Of a DNA stretch of 64,000 nucleotides, positions 11,801-23,611 are shown piece by piece; position 1 is the first letter of the stretch; every line of letters starts with the position of its first letter. The translations under genes were made by a program, and so were the position numbers. Below the pieces are notes generated by a model. That model searched no databases. It saw nothing but the letters and a program-made list of their open reading frames with translations, and was not told the DNA's origin. The DNA comes from Pomacea canaliculata (Eukaryota > Mollusca > Gastropoda > Architaenioglossa > Ampullariidae): the NCBI RefSeq assembly GCF_003073045.1, contig NC_037596.1, forward strand, positions 6,529,416 through 6,593,415, given 5' to 3'.

Positions 11801-14361
11801 AAATAGTAGTAGTTAGAGCTTTCAGAGGAATTAGATGGATACTATATTTTCAGTTACTTTTCATATCTTCCTACTTTTGAAAAAAGTTTTATGCTTAATG
11901 GAAAAAATAAACAAACTAACTAAAAGGTAAAACCCATAAAAATAAAAATCATAATCATAATAGCTAAATAGTAATGATGATAATAGCTAAATTTAGAACT
12001 CACGACTTAGAACAGTCTTAGTCTGCATAAACAAGTTTTACAGCAGAATAAATGCCGATGAAAATTACCGCGAAAGATGTTTCGGTGGTCCATGGTGGCC
12101 AATAATTTCACCACGTATACGGTAATCAAAAACTCGCTTTCTAACAAGAAAATTTTCATCGTCTTTGTATTAATCATCAATAAAAAGTCATATTAGAGAT
12201 TTTTGTATTCTTACTTGTACTAGACACTGTTATGTTAGTGTTATGTTATGTTATCTTAGTGTAAGAGTGTAACGGGAAATACCTGTCATTCTTACCCGCC
12301 TTGGAAAACGTGTATAGCATACTTTCCATAAGGCTACTCTGTTTTTTACATCTTGTTGTACCCGTTATTACACAACTCAAACTACACTTAACAACTCAAT
12401 ACATATACATCTTAAAATCTTAGGCTTATAGGAATTCTACAGCTCCGTATGCTCGAAAGGAGATTACTTACAAGAAATGTATGAAGGATTGACAAAAATA
12501 CAGCAGATAATTTAGAAAAAACAACCACAGAAGTATTTTATGTGAGCAGCGATCTTGCATAATCTAGTGTATTTCTTGTTACTGGTAGGCTCTCTTAATC
12601 TAAAATATTGTCTTGTCAAAACACAGCAGAACAAGGAATGATAAGAACTCTCTTTTCAGGATGATGTTGACTATGGGGAGGGATGGACATTCATTAATTT
12701 AAATAATATTTACTCATATAAGCGTCAAACAGGTCACTGACAGAAAACATAAGAATTACTTGAAAAAGTAAAAGACAACAGTATTTTGTTCAAGCAAGGA
12801 TCCTGTAACAGGAAATGTCTTTCTCGCCACCAGTAACGGATTTTTCCAGACATTTATGGTCTCTTTATTGTTATTTGCTGCAAGCGTTTTGTCTGTGCTG
12901 AAAATGATTTTGTCTGTATGTCTGTATCCACTTGCAAAGACACAACACACAGACACACAGATACTCGACACTTTAGAAAAATAGCTCAAAGCGCATTTCT
13001 TCTAATAACACGTGACAGATTCTCTCCCTTACGTGAGCCTTCATACGCGCGCTCGTGTGTGTGTGTGCGCGTGTCTGCGTGTGAACAGTTTTTAGCTAGT
13101 ACACGGCATAATGTAGTAATAAAATGCATATATGCTTTTGGTTCTTTCCATATTCTCTTTTTCTCCGCTATCTTGCGACACAGTTTTTCTACATCATCTC
13201 TTAATATGTTTTACTGTTCTTTCTGGAATTTGTTTTGATGTTGGTTGTCCTGCTTGTTTAAAATATTTTAAGAAAAAAAAGGAGAAAAAAAACATGACTC
13301 CCACTTGTAGCATATTTATAACTAGTTAAATATTTATAACCAAATCATAAACTCTGCCCATCAGTCGCGAAGGGCCATCAATTGTTGTAAGTTTTTATCT
13401 TTCAAATAAAAAAAATTAACCTGTTGCACTAATGATTTGTTTAGTGACATCAAACCTGGAATATACTCTTCTGTCTCAGCAGAGATTATTTTTCAAATAA
13501 TAACAATAACAGTAATATGAATAATGCATTACACTAACCTCGTAGGCGGCTTTAAGGCGTTCGCATGCACAAATATACATGAGGATGGTGGAGAAGACAT
13601 GGTCGGTAGGCATTAAGGGTATCTTACAAAAAAAAAAAGTCCCTATTACAAACACAAAGGCACATGCACGCGCACACAGAGGACTAAGGACTCACCCTTG
13701 TGGAGGAAGAAAGGGGCTGCCCTGACGCCGGTGAAAGGTGGAAGGTAGTGGCCGGCAGGTGGCAGGTAGGGGCCGAGACTCGCCGACGGAGGACACGGAA
13801 AGAAAGGAAAGGACATCCTTGCCACGCCACCTCGTGACGACGTTGGATTTGGTGATGACGATGAAGACGAGGATGAGGTCGGCGATGTTGACAGTTGCTG
13901 TGACTGGGGGTTATGCTGCATACTCTGGGAATGCGGTGGGGTGGTGACGTCATTGATGTCATCATCTTTACCTTGGGATGGGAGGGCGCTGGCAACGCCA
14001 CAGATGAACATGGGGGAACGTGGTCGTCATGGCAACGAAAACCACCGCGCTGATGGTCTGGGACATGATTACTACTATAGTGATGAAGAAGAGGGTCTGG
14101 TGGATGGGGATGGTGATGGTAACTTTGACGACGATTGCTGCTGCTGTTGGTTTGATGAGTGTACTGATCTTGACTGTCTTTGCTGCTGGTGTTACCGGAG
14201 TTTTGATGACTGCACTGCTCCTGTCTGCCTTTGCTGCTGTTCTGGGGCTGAGAAGGGCGCTTTCTGTGTTTAGAAAGGTCTAGCTTGTCTTCTGCCGCGT
14301 TGCCAGGCGATAAAATGTCCTTGATTAGAAATGAAGACTTCTTGTTCCGAGATATTAACAT
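2801..14361 (-). CDS. Barx: Barx-family homeobox transcription factor (three coding exons)
   Basis: Exons on the minus strand are 14361-13696 (start ATG at 14361-14359), 3726-3425 and 3037-2801 (stop TGA at 2803-2801). The junctions are AAGG|GTGAGT to GACCAG|CC and AAACAA|GTAAGA to TTTCAAG|GTA. The predicted protein is about 401 residues. Near the N-terminus (residues 11-18) is an eh1-like FLIKDILS motif, a repressor-docking type motif seen in Barx/NK-class proteins, followed by a long His/Ser/Pro/Gln-rich region. The homeodomain is residues 264-323; its helix 3 reads [13 protein letters not shown], with Tyr at homeodomain position 49, a Bar-class feature. Exon 3 starts with VMLKGG, then [10 protein letters not shown], the hallmark downstream basic motif of vertebrate BARX1/BARX2. 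It should be a nuclear DNA-binding regulator. Exon 1 carries an apparent single-base deletion in the C5 run at 14012-14016; with one extra base the exon-1 phase fits exon 2 exactly. An acceptor-like TTTAG just upstream of the ATG leaves room for a 5' non-coding exon. Confidence 0.9.
3425..3604 (-). other. Barx: Barx homeobox (60 codons)
   Basis: This is the 180 bp homeobox within Barx exon 2. It starts [20 protein letters not shown] and ends [12 protein letters not shown]. The exon stops exactly at the last homeodomain codon (CAA at 3427-3425) and is followed by a GTAAGA donor. The helix 1 segment [12 protein letters not shown] and the loop QKYLSTPDR match what is known of Barx homeodomains and distinguish it from BarH1/BarH2. 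All recognition-helix core residues (W48, N51, R53) are present, so nothing suggests loss of DNA binding. Confidence 0.92.
5985..6043. repeat. compound microsatellite (GAAA)n(AAAC)n
   Basis: Uninterrupted GAAA units pass through a short A-run into AAAC units. It lies in Barx intron 1. Confidence 0.95.
8318..8417. repeat. purine-rich tract with (ATG)n and (GAG/AAG)n
   Basis: About 100 bp of nearly pure purine on the plus strand (A-runs, then GATGATG, then GAG/GAAG units). Its translations are poly-Arg or poly-Glu/Lys and are not a gene. Confidence 0.9.
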
Positions 14362-14642
14362 TGTGACACTGCTCTTCACTGTCTTCTTGAAAAATCTTGG
14401 AACCTAAACACCAAACATCAGAAATCAATATAATTTTAGTGTACAGTATTAACCAAAGTAAGACATTTACTAACAAGAACACATATAAAATGATCCTGTA
14501 ACTTCAATATCGTTTTACAAAGAAAAGCACAATATCAATTTACAATAGCAGATCATGAAAAAGGACGCTGCATTGGTTTGGAGGTCTCTGGCCAGTGCAT
14601 TGTAAATCAGTGACTGAAACGTTCAACTCATTTGCAATTTCG

Positions 14643-14816
14643 TAAAAAAAAAAAAAAAAAACAAAAACGAAACAAACAAACAACCACCCCCCCAAAAAAA
14701 AAAAAAAACAAAAAAACAAAAACAAAAACAAAAAACAACCAACAAGCAAAACTACAAAACAAAACAACAAAACAAGACAACAAAAACAAAACCTAACAAA
14801 ACAACAAACAAACAAA
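14643..14816. repeat. A-rich low-complexity tract (CAAA/CAAAAA)
   Basis: About 170 bp of A-runs interrupted by single C's and one C7 run, starting about 280 bp upstream of the Barx start codon. The antisense open frame here is a Phe/Cys/Leu-rich artefact. Confidence 0.9.
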
Positions 14817-17800
14817 CTGTCAGAAGAGTGGAGGCGTGATCATTGTCTCTACCTGAAGACAGAATGACAGAAGATTTTAGACTTGATTAATGTTTGTAAC
14901 TGTTTTGACACTAGGGTCTGCTCGTCGTTATATTTATGAACGATTCTCATGATAATTAATATTTTGATACTTTTTTGTCTGGATGTGACTATGATGTTTA
15001 TGCTTGACGATAAACTTTCACAACATGATCATAACAAGTATCACCTACTATAACTTTTATACATTTTCGCGAAAATCGTGCTGGCAGCTATGGTAAAGAC
15101 TTCATATAATACTGCAGAAGGCATTGTGAGTGTTTGAAGATCACCTCACACAAGCTTTCGCAGGAATGTCTTGAAAGTGATGTTTAAATTTTTATTAAAA
15201 AATACAGCAAGGATACTTACCCTCGGTTTGTAAAATTAACAAGAAAAAGAGAATAATAGTTTCAAAGATCTCTGATTTTGTTTAGTCTTCTTCTAATTTC
15301 AAGAACACATTTTAAATGTCAAGATTCAATATTATTCTACAATGAGACTAGAGTGTTATTTGAGAAGTAGTTTGAGTTGTAGGTGTGTAACCAAATAATT
15401 TAAAAATTTCTCTGAAAACCTCTAGCATCTGATTTGTGAGAAGTCGTGTAAATAGCTACACGCCGTGAACCCGACAGGAGATGGAGATAATCCGACTTCT
15501 ATGTTGCTGTTAGCATTCACAAGCTACTGCCTTGTCACCTACCTCAGTCAGTCTTTATTTCCTTTGCTGTTGGTTGGATCAGCAGATCACCATTTCACCT
15601 CAGTGCGTGGTGCAAGCAGTGGGTCTAGCAACAGTTCCTGGAGTCGGGGCTGGCCAGTGTTCTTCGTCATTTCCTGCTCACTGGAGCCGGGAGTTTGAAT
15701 GCCTTAAGGGAGTTAGTCATATCTGCGTGGCGCCTGTGCGTGTGTGTGTGTGTGTGTGCGCTTGTGCGTGCATACTGTTTTCAAGAGTGAAAGAGAGAGG
15801 GAGAGAGGGCCAATAGCTGTCGCGGGTAAAGCTTGTACCACTTGAAGAGAACCAAGTGTTGGGGCAGGGCTAGGGTGTCTGGGAGGGGCTTGAGAGAAAT
15901 ACAGACCACTAGATGTAAGCTGTTTCCCTAAGGCTCAGCCTCCCTACTAGTCATTCAAGCGCGATGTAAGGTTGTGGTTACCGAGACATGGCTGCTGTCC
16001 TCTTCTTAATCAAACTAAAGACAACGGCCACAAGCACAGCTGGGGAAAAATTAAAAAAAAACATTGACAGGACCCTACTATCGTCTTGTACTTGCTTCTG
16101 TCGTCAACTGAATCGTCACTAAATGATTTGCCCTTTCATTTATTATTTGTTGGGAGAAAAGTTCTTTGTGAGAAACTACGTCTTGAGTTTGGTGTTTATG
16201 CCCATTGAGAAACTTTCACAGCAGGATGATAGCAAGTGCCTCATACTATCAACTACACTACAGGACGATGGCAAGTGTCCATGCTATCAAATACAGGGTG
16301 AGTGGCGAGTGGCTTATTCTATCATCCACAGAACAACTAAATGAAAAATGTAGATGGGACGAACCGAAACGGGAATCGCTGGCAGTTAAAAATATCTGGA
16401 AACTTCCTACACTAGCACAAATGGGGTTTAACAGTTCAAAAAATAAGATCTACCTTTATCATATCTTCAAAAATATAGTGACTCATAAAACACAAAATAC
16501 AAAATATTTTCATTAATTCTTTTCAGGAAATCACTCTGTCTGCCGACATAAAACATTACCACAGGCTATTAAAACACAAACTCACTTCACCCAAATGATT
16601 TACGATGGTACTCAGCTCTCTCAGTTATTAAAAATATGTACCTATCCACGTGACACTAACAATAGAAGAACAGTATAACATCAGCTCAAAAACACACATA
16701 TATGGACACTCCAGAAGGGCTCCAGTCATTCATGTGTGTCCTAGCTAGGAGTCCATTTACATCAGGATTACAGCTGGGATAAATCACATGGCAATGACAC
16801 ACACACACTACAGACAACAGTACATTTACACACATTCAAAGACACACAGATGTTCACACACAAATATTATATAAAGGTACTCCTACTGGACTATATTATA
16901 GAAATATTATATAAAGGCTCACAAGTACAAACTTTATATTGAGGCTTACTCTGACTACCATCTTAACTTTTCCAGATCAAATTTAGCAAGGCACTCATTC
17001 ACGATAATGTATCAACTTTGCTGGCATTTAAAAAAGTTGTTCATAAAAAGTAAAAAAAAAAGCAAAGAAAAGGAGAGAACAAAGAAAACAATGAAGGAAG
17101 GAAAGAAAGATATTAATAAAACCGGATGAAAAGAAAGACAAAGAAAGGAGGGAAAGAAAGAAAAAAATATTTCTACTAGAACCTTCAATTTATTAACCAG
17201 CTTTTAAAAATCACACCAAGATAACAAGACATATTACCGCGGTGCTAGAGTTTGTAAGAGTTGGCCAGACATTATTAAGGTCAGCGGCTGGTCTCTTGTG
17301 ATGCTAAGCTACGGAGGAAAAGTCTGAGTCCAGGATCCGCCAGAGACATGGTCTCTAACTTCAGTCCATTTCTTTGGCGACAAAAGTTATTTTTCCTAGC
17401 AGGTGGAATTGTTTCCCGCTGAATTCATCAACCGATCATCCGTCTAATTATTTTACCAATTAGCTGAATTCCGGGTGCAAGCTGCTTGTGAGTGGGTGTA
17501 GCTTCACTCAATCACCAAATACAGATTTCTAGTAGTTCGTAACTTTTCTCTTGGAAAGATTGTAGAAATTATTCATACCCCATGACTTCGATGTAAATTT
17601 ATTTCTGACTTCGGTAAAACGTTCTCGAATATTTGTTGGTACGGGTACCAGTGATCATGAGATTTGTGGGGCTTTCCAAACCAGCATAACACTGCTCGGT
17701 AATAAATGATATTGTGTTGTCAATAGTGAAACGTCTCCCGAATAATAATACAAAAATGTTGCCACCACAGGTCGTCTTTAAAGAATAATCTTGTCAGCTT

Positions 17801-18044
17801 TGTGATATGAAGGAAGCCTAATGTGGAAAGAACCAGCTTTAAAAGTAATGCGCCATCTACCCACCATTGAATCATTAAACGTGCACTGAAAAGTACATCT
17901 CTTCCACAAGCAGTACTCCTTATAGTAGTCAACAGCTGTGGTTATAGTCAATGGACTTCCTCCTATGCAGATTTATGACACTCCCCATCCTTGCTGTTTG
18001 TGACTTGCTTCCCCTTTCTTTTATGTTTGTCTTTTTATATTACT

Positions 18045-18061
18045 ATTGTTGTTGTTGTTGT

Positions 18062-18096
<35 letters not shown>

Positions 18097-18097
18097 A
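18045..18097. repeat. trinucleotide microsatellite (TTG)n/(TGC)n
   Basis: A run of TTG units followed by TGC/TTG units. On the minus strand it would read as polyglutamine, but no exon structure supports coding. Confidence 0.9.
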
Positions 18098-18674
18098 TGC
18101 ATGTAATGGAACGAAAACTTTCGCTGGCAAAAACAAGGGATAACTACAATTACATTGGTGATGTAGTAAAAAGCAATTAAAGAATAATTTCTTGGATTGT
18201 TTCTTATGCTTTTATGTGTTCTTTCGTGCAACTTGTCGACTTTCGGAGGCCTGACAACAAAAAGTCAGCTAAAGTCTCTTTAGAAAATGAGGACTTAAAT
18301 CAAATCTTTTGTTTAAACTTCCTATTGTCAGATAACACTACTACTCTTAAAAAATAAAGATCGTCCTCTAACCTGTTCATGTCGTCGGGTATAGGGTGGT
18401 AGTGGTGTGTTAGAGACTACTATTATATGGTTCAGAAGTACTGGGATAAAACATTCTCTCCCAGTAAAACTGTTACACATCTCAGCACTGATAAAGCCGC
18501 TGACTTTTAGTATTTAGACGCCAAACTTTATGGTCTACAGGTCACCTAAGTCACCAAACTCATTTCTCTATCTCTGGTGCTTGCATACACTAGGACAGAA
18601 CTATATATATATAAATAGCAGCAACCCCCCCCTCCCCCCCAAAAAAAAAGTAAAAGAATTACTGTACATCAACA

Positions 18675-18850
18675 GAAGCCACTGAATTTGTGAGTAGACA
18701 TCAACACCAGGCTCTGGTCTTGTATGTAAGCATGGCCATTGGGGACTGGTCTTGCATGTAAACATCAGTAGCAGACACTATGTGAGAACAACAACAAGCC
18801 CCGTCTCGTGTGTTAAACATCAACAGTAAGCACAAATCTTGTGTGCAGAT
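18675..18850. repeat. degenerate tandem repeat (~55-60 bp unit)
   Basis: Three to four diverged units share a core of TCTTGTATGTAA or TCTTGCATGTAA followed by ACATCA. The boundaries are uncertain. Confidence 0.4.
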
Positions 18851-20474
18851 ATTTCAGTGTAAAGTGCAGTTGGAAATTAATCAGCGGATGTTTCCCGGGT
18901 GGGGTCCGCCTTTGTTCAGCAGGGTGCCTTTTCAGAGTGCAGTTTTGTTTTCACGCTCAGTAATGAGAGGGCACCTCAGGTATTGTGAGCTCCTTTTCTG
19001 TCAGCTTAACATGATTTTTGCCTGGAGTGAGCCAAGTCACTTTCCTACCTTGTCATTTATATTTTTGTATTTGGTTATCTTGCATCCTATATGCTGATAT
19101 TAGGTGTTGTCTTAACGAACGACTGTCCGTGGCCCTACAGACCTGTGTTGAGAAAGCTGCAACATTTTTGTTTTTCTGTTTCCTCTCCTTAGTGTGACGA
19201 GGAGGTGACAACCACTTACTCACCTTACGCTCCAGAATTTTGGAATTTTTGGGGGCTAAATGATAAAATTATCTTTTTGAAATTAAAATGACAAGATATC
19301 TAGCTATTTTTGATAATGATTGCCTCTGTTAACGTTAGCCTCTATAGAGAAAAAAAATGTCACAGCAAATCATAACTGTAGCTAAGACACCTGCTGTTAT
19401 CAAGTGAAAAAGAGCGATTAAAAGGGCAATAAGTTTTACAGTTTCGCATTTTCTACGAACTGATCTGACATATATTGTAGTATAGGCTATAGTATGATTT
19501 CAGTAGATACTTTTTGTATTATTTAATATATTTTGTCTCTATTTTCTGCATTCTAAGATCTTTAAATACAGAAATAGAAAGAAAATAATATACTAAATAA
19601 CACGTAGAGTAACAATTGGAATTTCCTTCACATGTCCATGTAAGTCAGGCACTTAGGTATTTTGTGTTTCTAGCAGCAGTAATAACCCTACAAAAATGCA
19701 TCTGTGGTATAATCATCCTTACACTCCTTACCAGCGCCTGGAGTCTTATTATTGTTTGTTGCCTTCGATGCCTTTGCCGTCTGACATGACCTGGTATTTG
19801 TACATGTTCGGTCAAATTTTGTAATTGAGAAAACACAACTGACTTCTACACTTAGGGACAGAAATTATACACTGAATGCTACTATCTCTGGGGTCGAGCG
19901 ACCTCACAATTCAACATATTAAACGTAGCCTCTTGGAGTCAGATGTCTTCCTGGGCCATATGCTCCATGATATCCATAAACTAAACAATTCACAAAACAA
20001 AATAACACAAAAACTCTTCATGGCATCAGCCACTCCCATCAGTCCGTGGCCTTGGCCAGACCCAAACACTCCAGGCCCTTACCCGGCCCTTCACTCTATG
20101 GCAGAAGTGAACGTCTCTACAGGTACAGTGCGCTTCGCACACAAATCGAATCGGGTAGTTTCACAAAACACATCACGCTGTTCGTAATAAGGGAAGAAAC
20201 TCTTGACATCTTCAAGGATTGTGTTACCATGAATTATCTCCCTTATGGAGGCAAACTCGAAGCAATCAGGTATTTTAAATCTGTTGTAGGCATAAAGTAG
20301 GAATAGAATCGGCTGTTGAACAGCCATGTTTAAGACGGTTGATGGTTACTCGATTTGACGTTACTCAATTGAACATGAATTTTTACGGCCGAAAATAACA
20401 GTGCAATGATGAATAAAATTTAGAATATTCTAATAAGATATTTTATTGTTTGACACTTTATATGTTTAGAAGTA

Positions 20475-21001
20475 CAGTGATACCTCGGTTCTCGAACATA
20501 ATTCGTTCCGGGAGGACGGTCGAGAACCAAATTGTTCGAGAACCGAAGCAATGAAACCCAAAGGAAATAATGGAAACTGGATTAATTCGTTCCAAGCCCC
20601 AGAAAATGCCTATTTACTGGCCTAATTTGTATATAATATGTAGAAAAACATGAGTCTCAACAAGAAATAAGAAATAAAAGTGTATTTATTAAAACCCCCC
20701 CAAAAATGCATTGTACAGTACAGTAAATTGTGTTTCATTTACTGTACCTGTACCAAACTTTATGGCAGGAGGGAATGAATGTGGAGGGAGGAGGGAAGGG
20801 GGATGGTTATTGTCACTGATGACGCAAGCAAGGCACGCTGGGCCGAATGAACGCCATTCGGCTCAACTCGGCTCATCTCGGACGTTTGGATGTTCGAGTT
20901 CCAAATATTTGTTCGAATTCCAAGACAAAATTTTCTCGAATTTCCTGGTCGAATACCGATTTGGTCGAAAGTCAAGGCGTTCGAGAACCGAGGTATCACT
21001 G
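20475..21001. mobile_element. Tigger/pogo-like MITE with TA target duplication
   Basis: This is a 527 bp element bounded by near-perfect terminal inverted repeats. It starts CAGTGATACCTCGGTTCTCG and ends with the reverse complement, CGAGAACCGAGGTATCACTG. It is flanked on both sides by TA (20473-20474 and 21002-21003). CAGTG-type ends with a TA duplication are known for Tc1/mariner-superfamily elements, Tigger/pogo in particular. Further subterminal inverted copies of GTTCGAGAACCGA lie inside. There is no transposase reading frame, so it is non-autonomous. The high similarity of its two ends suggests fairly recent mobilisation. Confidence 0.85.
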
Positions 21002-21116
21002 TATTGTATAAATAATAATAATTGTTTTTAAATTTTGCTTTGCAAACTACTTTCGTGACTATCTTTCTTTTGAATTTAGTACAAGGAAACAAAAACTCTA
21101 TTACATACATGTCACA

Positions 21117-22650
21117 TCACTTATATATATATATTCTTTAAAACAATGTCCCAATGATATTTACGAAGGTAAAAGGATAAGCAAACGTTTCGTCCATTTA
21201 CATCTAGCCCTCAATCTAAGAAAAGTACTGAAAAACTACAAAACAAAGGCACTAAAATAAAACAAAGAAAGGCTTAAGTCAGTGTGTTTTATTGCAAATT
21301 TAAAACATTCAATTGTGGATAGGTGGCGGATATGGAAGGGGAGAGAGTTCCATTGTTTTGCTGCACAATAACTAAATATCGTGTGACCATATATTTTTGT
21401 TCTGGTAACATGAATAGTTAGGATATGTTCATTAGACGAAGAGCACGGTTGTCTGGCTGGAACGTAGAGGAAGAGAAGTTCAGAGAAATACGACACGGAC
21501 AGTTTGTACTGGATGTCAGAACGGATGGGAAGCCAGTGTAGAAAACGAAGGAGAGGGGTGGCGTGGTCCCGTTTCCTGCTCTAAGCACCAGACGTGCTGC
21601 AGAGTTCTCCATGAGGGGCAGCAAGGAGTTGCAGTAATCAAATCGAGAAAGAACAAACACATGGACAAGAGTGTTGATAACTCGTGTGTAGAGAATGTGA
21701 AGGATGGCGCAGATCTTACGGAGCTCATATTAGACAGACTGGCAGTCAGCTGTCACTTGTTTATCATAATAGGCAGACTGACAGACAGCTGTCATTGTTT
21801 ATCGAGTCATGTCAGCAGTGACAGTGAATCCCAGATTCGTAGCGGACGACGTAAAGGCGATGTTGGTTGTGGCCACCTTGATGTGTTCGGGCAGACTGTT
21901 GCTTTCGTCTTCTCTAGCACAGGAGGGCTTAGGTGGTTTATCTTGCCATGATATATAGCCTTAGTTGCTGGCATGGCATAAAACACCAAAAAACAAACAA
22001 ATCACCGTTGAGCTCATGTTTGTTTGTCCCCATCCAGTCCTTGACGTCACCAATGCAGGGTGCGGTAGTGCAAATAGCAGAGTGAGACTCACCCGGCGGA
22101 GTGAAGTAGACAGTTGCACACCCAGGGTGCGGAGTGTTTGGAGGAGGAGAGTGGTCGATATGTCGAACTTGAGTTAGCTGTGAAGCTGGGTAGGCAGTGG
22201 GCAGTGGTGTTTGCCATGCTAAGTCCAGCCATTCCATTGCAGATGTCAAACAGCTTCTTGGAGGATGTGCAATTAATTATCTCGGACTGAAGATAAGTTG
22301 TTCTGGCTTTATTGCGTTTTGCAAGGAGTGGCTTTGCAGCGTTACAGATGTAGGTGGTGAGTCCAGTCTTTAGCCAAGCACGTTCAGTTTGATGCCACAG
22401 TGTTCGACACCAAGGTGCTCACTTTGACTAGCACACTCAGTGGAGACACTAAGACATGATCATCAATAACTTTACGCAAAACACAGTCCAGTTGATCTGC
22501 ATTGAGCTTTGAATGCCAGCATACCAATATTGTGTGAAGAACGAGTGGGTCTCCAATGTGGCACCGATTGTGGGCAGTTGCGATCGTTCGATCAGCATCC
22601 GGTAGTCGTCAGATGAGAGATCTTGAGAAAGATCAGCTGGCTGAATCATT
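21117..22650 (-). mobile_element. Decayed non-LTR retrotransposon (CR1/L2/Rex-like) 3' part
   Basis: Reading the minus strand from 22650 downwards, broken frames give successive pieces of a LINE ORF2: SSKKLFDICNGMA (22225-22265, the linker before the RT domain), DVKDWMGTNKHELNGD (around 22010-22060, the segment after the RT catalytic core), LSRFDYCNSLL then AARLVLRA (21590-21660), and AAKQWNSLPFHIRHLS (21310-21370), the typical C-terminal end of CR1/L2-like RTs. Several frameshifts and stops, and apparent loss of most of the RT core between the first two pieces, show it is dead. A short TA-rich tail at about 21121-21133 probably marks the 3' end. Confidence 0.75.
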
Positions 22651-23440
22651 CATAATTGGTCACCAATAATTACTTCCCATATTTGTATGATTTACATGTT
22701 ATATCATTTATGAAAAGTGAAATATCATAATTCTTGTAACTGAAGATAGTCACGTAAATAGTATAGTTTATTATGAAGTGCATACAGTCATTAAAAGCTA
22801 CAAAACATTTTCTTTATAAGAGTGAGGAGAAAATAAATGTATGCCGTTCATGTTTTGATTTTCTACCTGTCGATTGACAGGCCCGAGATTTTAAAAGAAG
22901 ATTTTATCAATTAATTACACGAATTTGTTGCTAAATTCATCTCCTCTTTGCTGTTCCTAGTGACCTTACGATATTGCCAGCGCCCCTTGCATTTCTGCTT
23001 GACTCCTAACACTTGACAACCCTTCAACATGCACTGCAGCATTGTATTTATACCTTGGGGACAAGCAATGGCTTACTGTTATCGTTTACAACAGGGCCTC
23101 TCACAGGGCGTGAGAGGTCATCGATAAGACCGTCTTTTGCAGCTTGTGAGATGAGAATAGCTTTACCGACATCATAGTGTAGTTTTCGGTCTAGTCCATG
23201 ATGCTGTATAGTTTACTGAAGTAATACTGTATATTCGCCAAGACTCTACCGAAGAAAACTATATATTTGGTACAGATTAATTGACACCATACTATATTAC
23301 TCGAGTTTTTGTTTTCTAAAGTAAGTGTAACGTGTACAGTTGTTTGATTGTCTTGTCTTCAATGGATGTTTTTTTCCCCCAGGACACAGCGGGTCACATG
23401 ACCAGCCGATGTTGTAGGAAGGATGTGCGCATATTTGTAG
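22651..23440. other. Intergenic stretch without a gene
   Basis: AT-rich sequence with no supportable exon. An imperfect inverted repeat pairs TAGTTTTCGGT (about 23180) with ACCGAAGAAAACTA (about 23250); the stem is interrupted and no function is claimed. Confidence 0.4.
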
Positions 23441-23455
23441 CATCAGATGTTAAGT

Positions 23456-23611
23456 TATAAAACCCTGACATGAAGCTGCGTGCATACAGGAATGGCCACT
23501 CTTCATCAAAGAAAATGGCTGACTAAAGGATCAACAGAGTTAACGTTTCTTTCTTTCTTTGTTCTTGTTGTCGGCTTCCGAAAATGGTTTTTTTGAAGCT
23601 GAAATTTACAG
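23456..23611 (+). promoter_or_regulatory. TATA box and candidate first exon ending at a GTAAGT donor
   Basis: TATAAAA at 23456-23462 is followed about 30 bp later by a transcribed-looking segment that ends ACAG|GTAAGT (exon end 23611). An ATG at 23492 opens a short frame with a hydrophobic stretch but hits TGA before the donor. A second frame, open from about 23542, reads LFLLSASENGFFEAEIYR straight into the donor and looks like the end of a signal peptide. A one-base indel in the TTTC microsatellite at about 23545-23560 would join them. It could be the first exon of a secreted protein, or a 5'UTR exon of the downstream tetraspanin. The promoter and donor are reasonable; the coding interpretation is weak. 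Confidence 0.35.

Larger units (their letters stand above)
3727..13695 (-). other. Barx intron 1 (~10 kb)
   Basis: This is the intron between Barx exons 1 and 2. It contains no convincing exons; the open frames seen here are short, low-complexity or antisense shadows. It holds several microsatellites (CA at about 3771-3793, GAAA/AAAC at 5985-6043, a purine tract at 8318-8417). Two higher-complexity stretches (about 8750-8990 and 10810-11050) contain several TAATTA/ATTAG-type homeodomain cores and are the best places to look for enhancers. A ~50 bp segment ending CTTACATCAG is directly duplicated at about 9868-9964. Confidence 0.7.
14362..20474. other. Intergenic region upstream of Barx
   Basis: No supportable gene. 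It includes the presumed Barx 5' flank, an A-rich CAAA tract at 14643-14816, a CA/TG stretch near 15740-15765, a CAG/CAA-type microsatellite at 18045-18097, and weak degenerate repeats. A ~40 bp unit beginning AAACTTTCACA occurs near 15010 and near 16210-16290 in diverged form. Otherwise it is AT-rich, with only short random open frames. Confidence 0.5.

Noticed and set aside
13684-14020. Continuation of the first Barx frame to a stop at 13684
   Set aside because: It would give the wrong phase at the GTGAGT donor; the alternative frame reads naturally into exon 2.
18043-18231. Polyglutamine-ending frame
   Set aside because: Microsatellite translation with no exon context.
23180-23265. Inverted repeat that might be a hairpin RNA
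   Set aside because: The stem is interrupted and only the outer ~12 bp pair well; not enough for a microRNA or structured RNA call.
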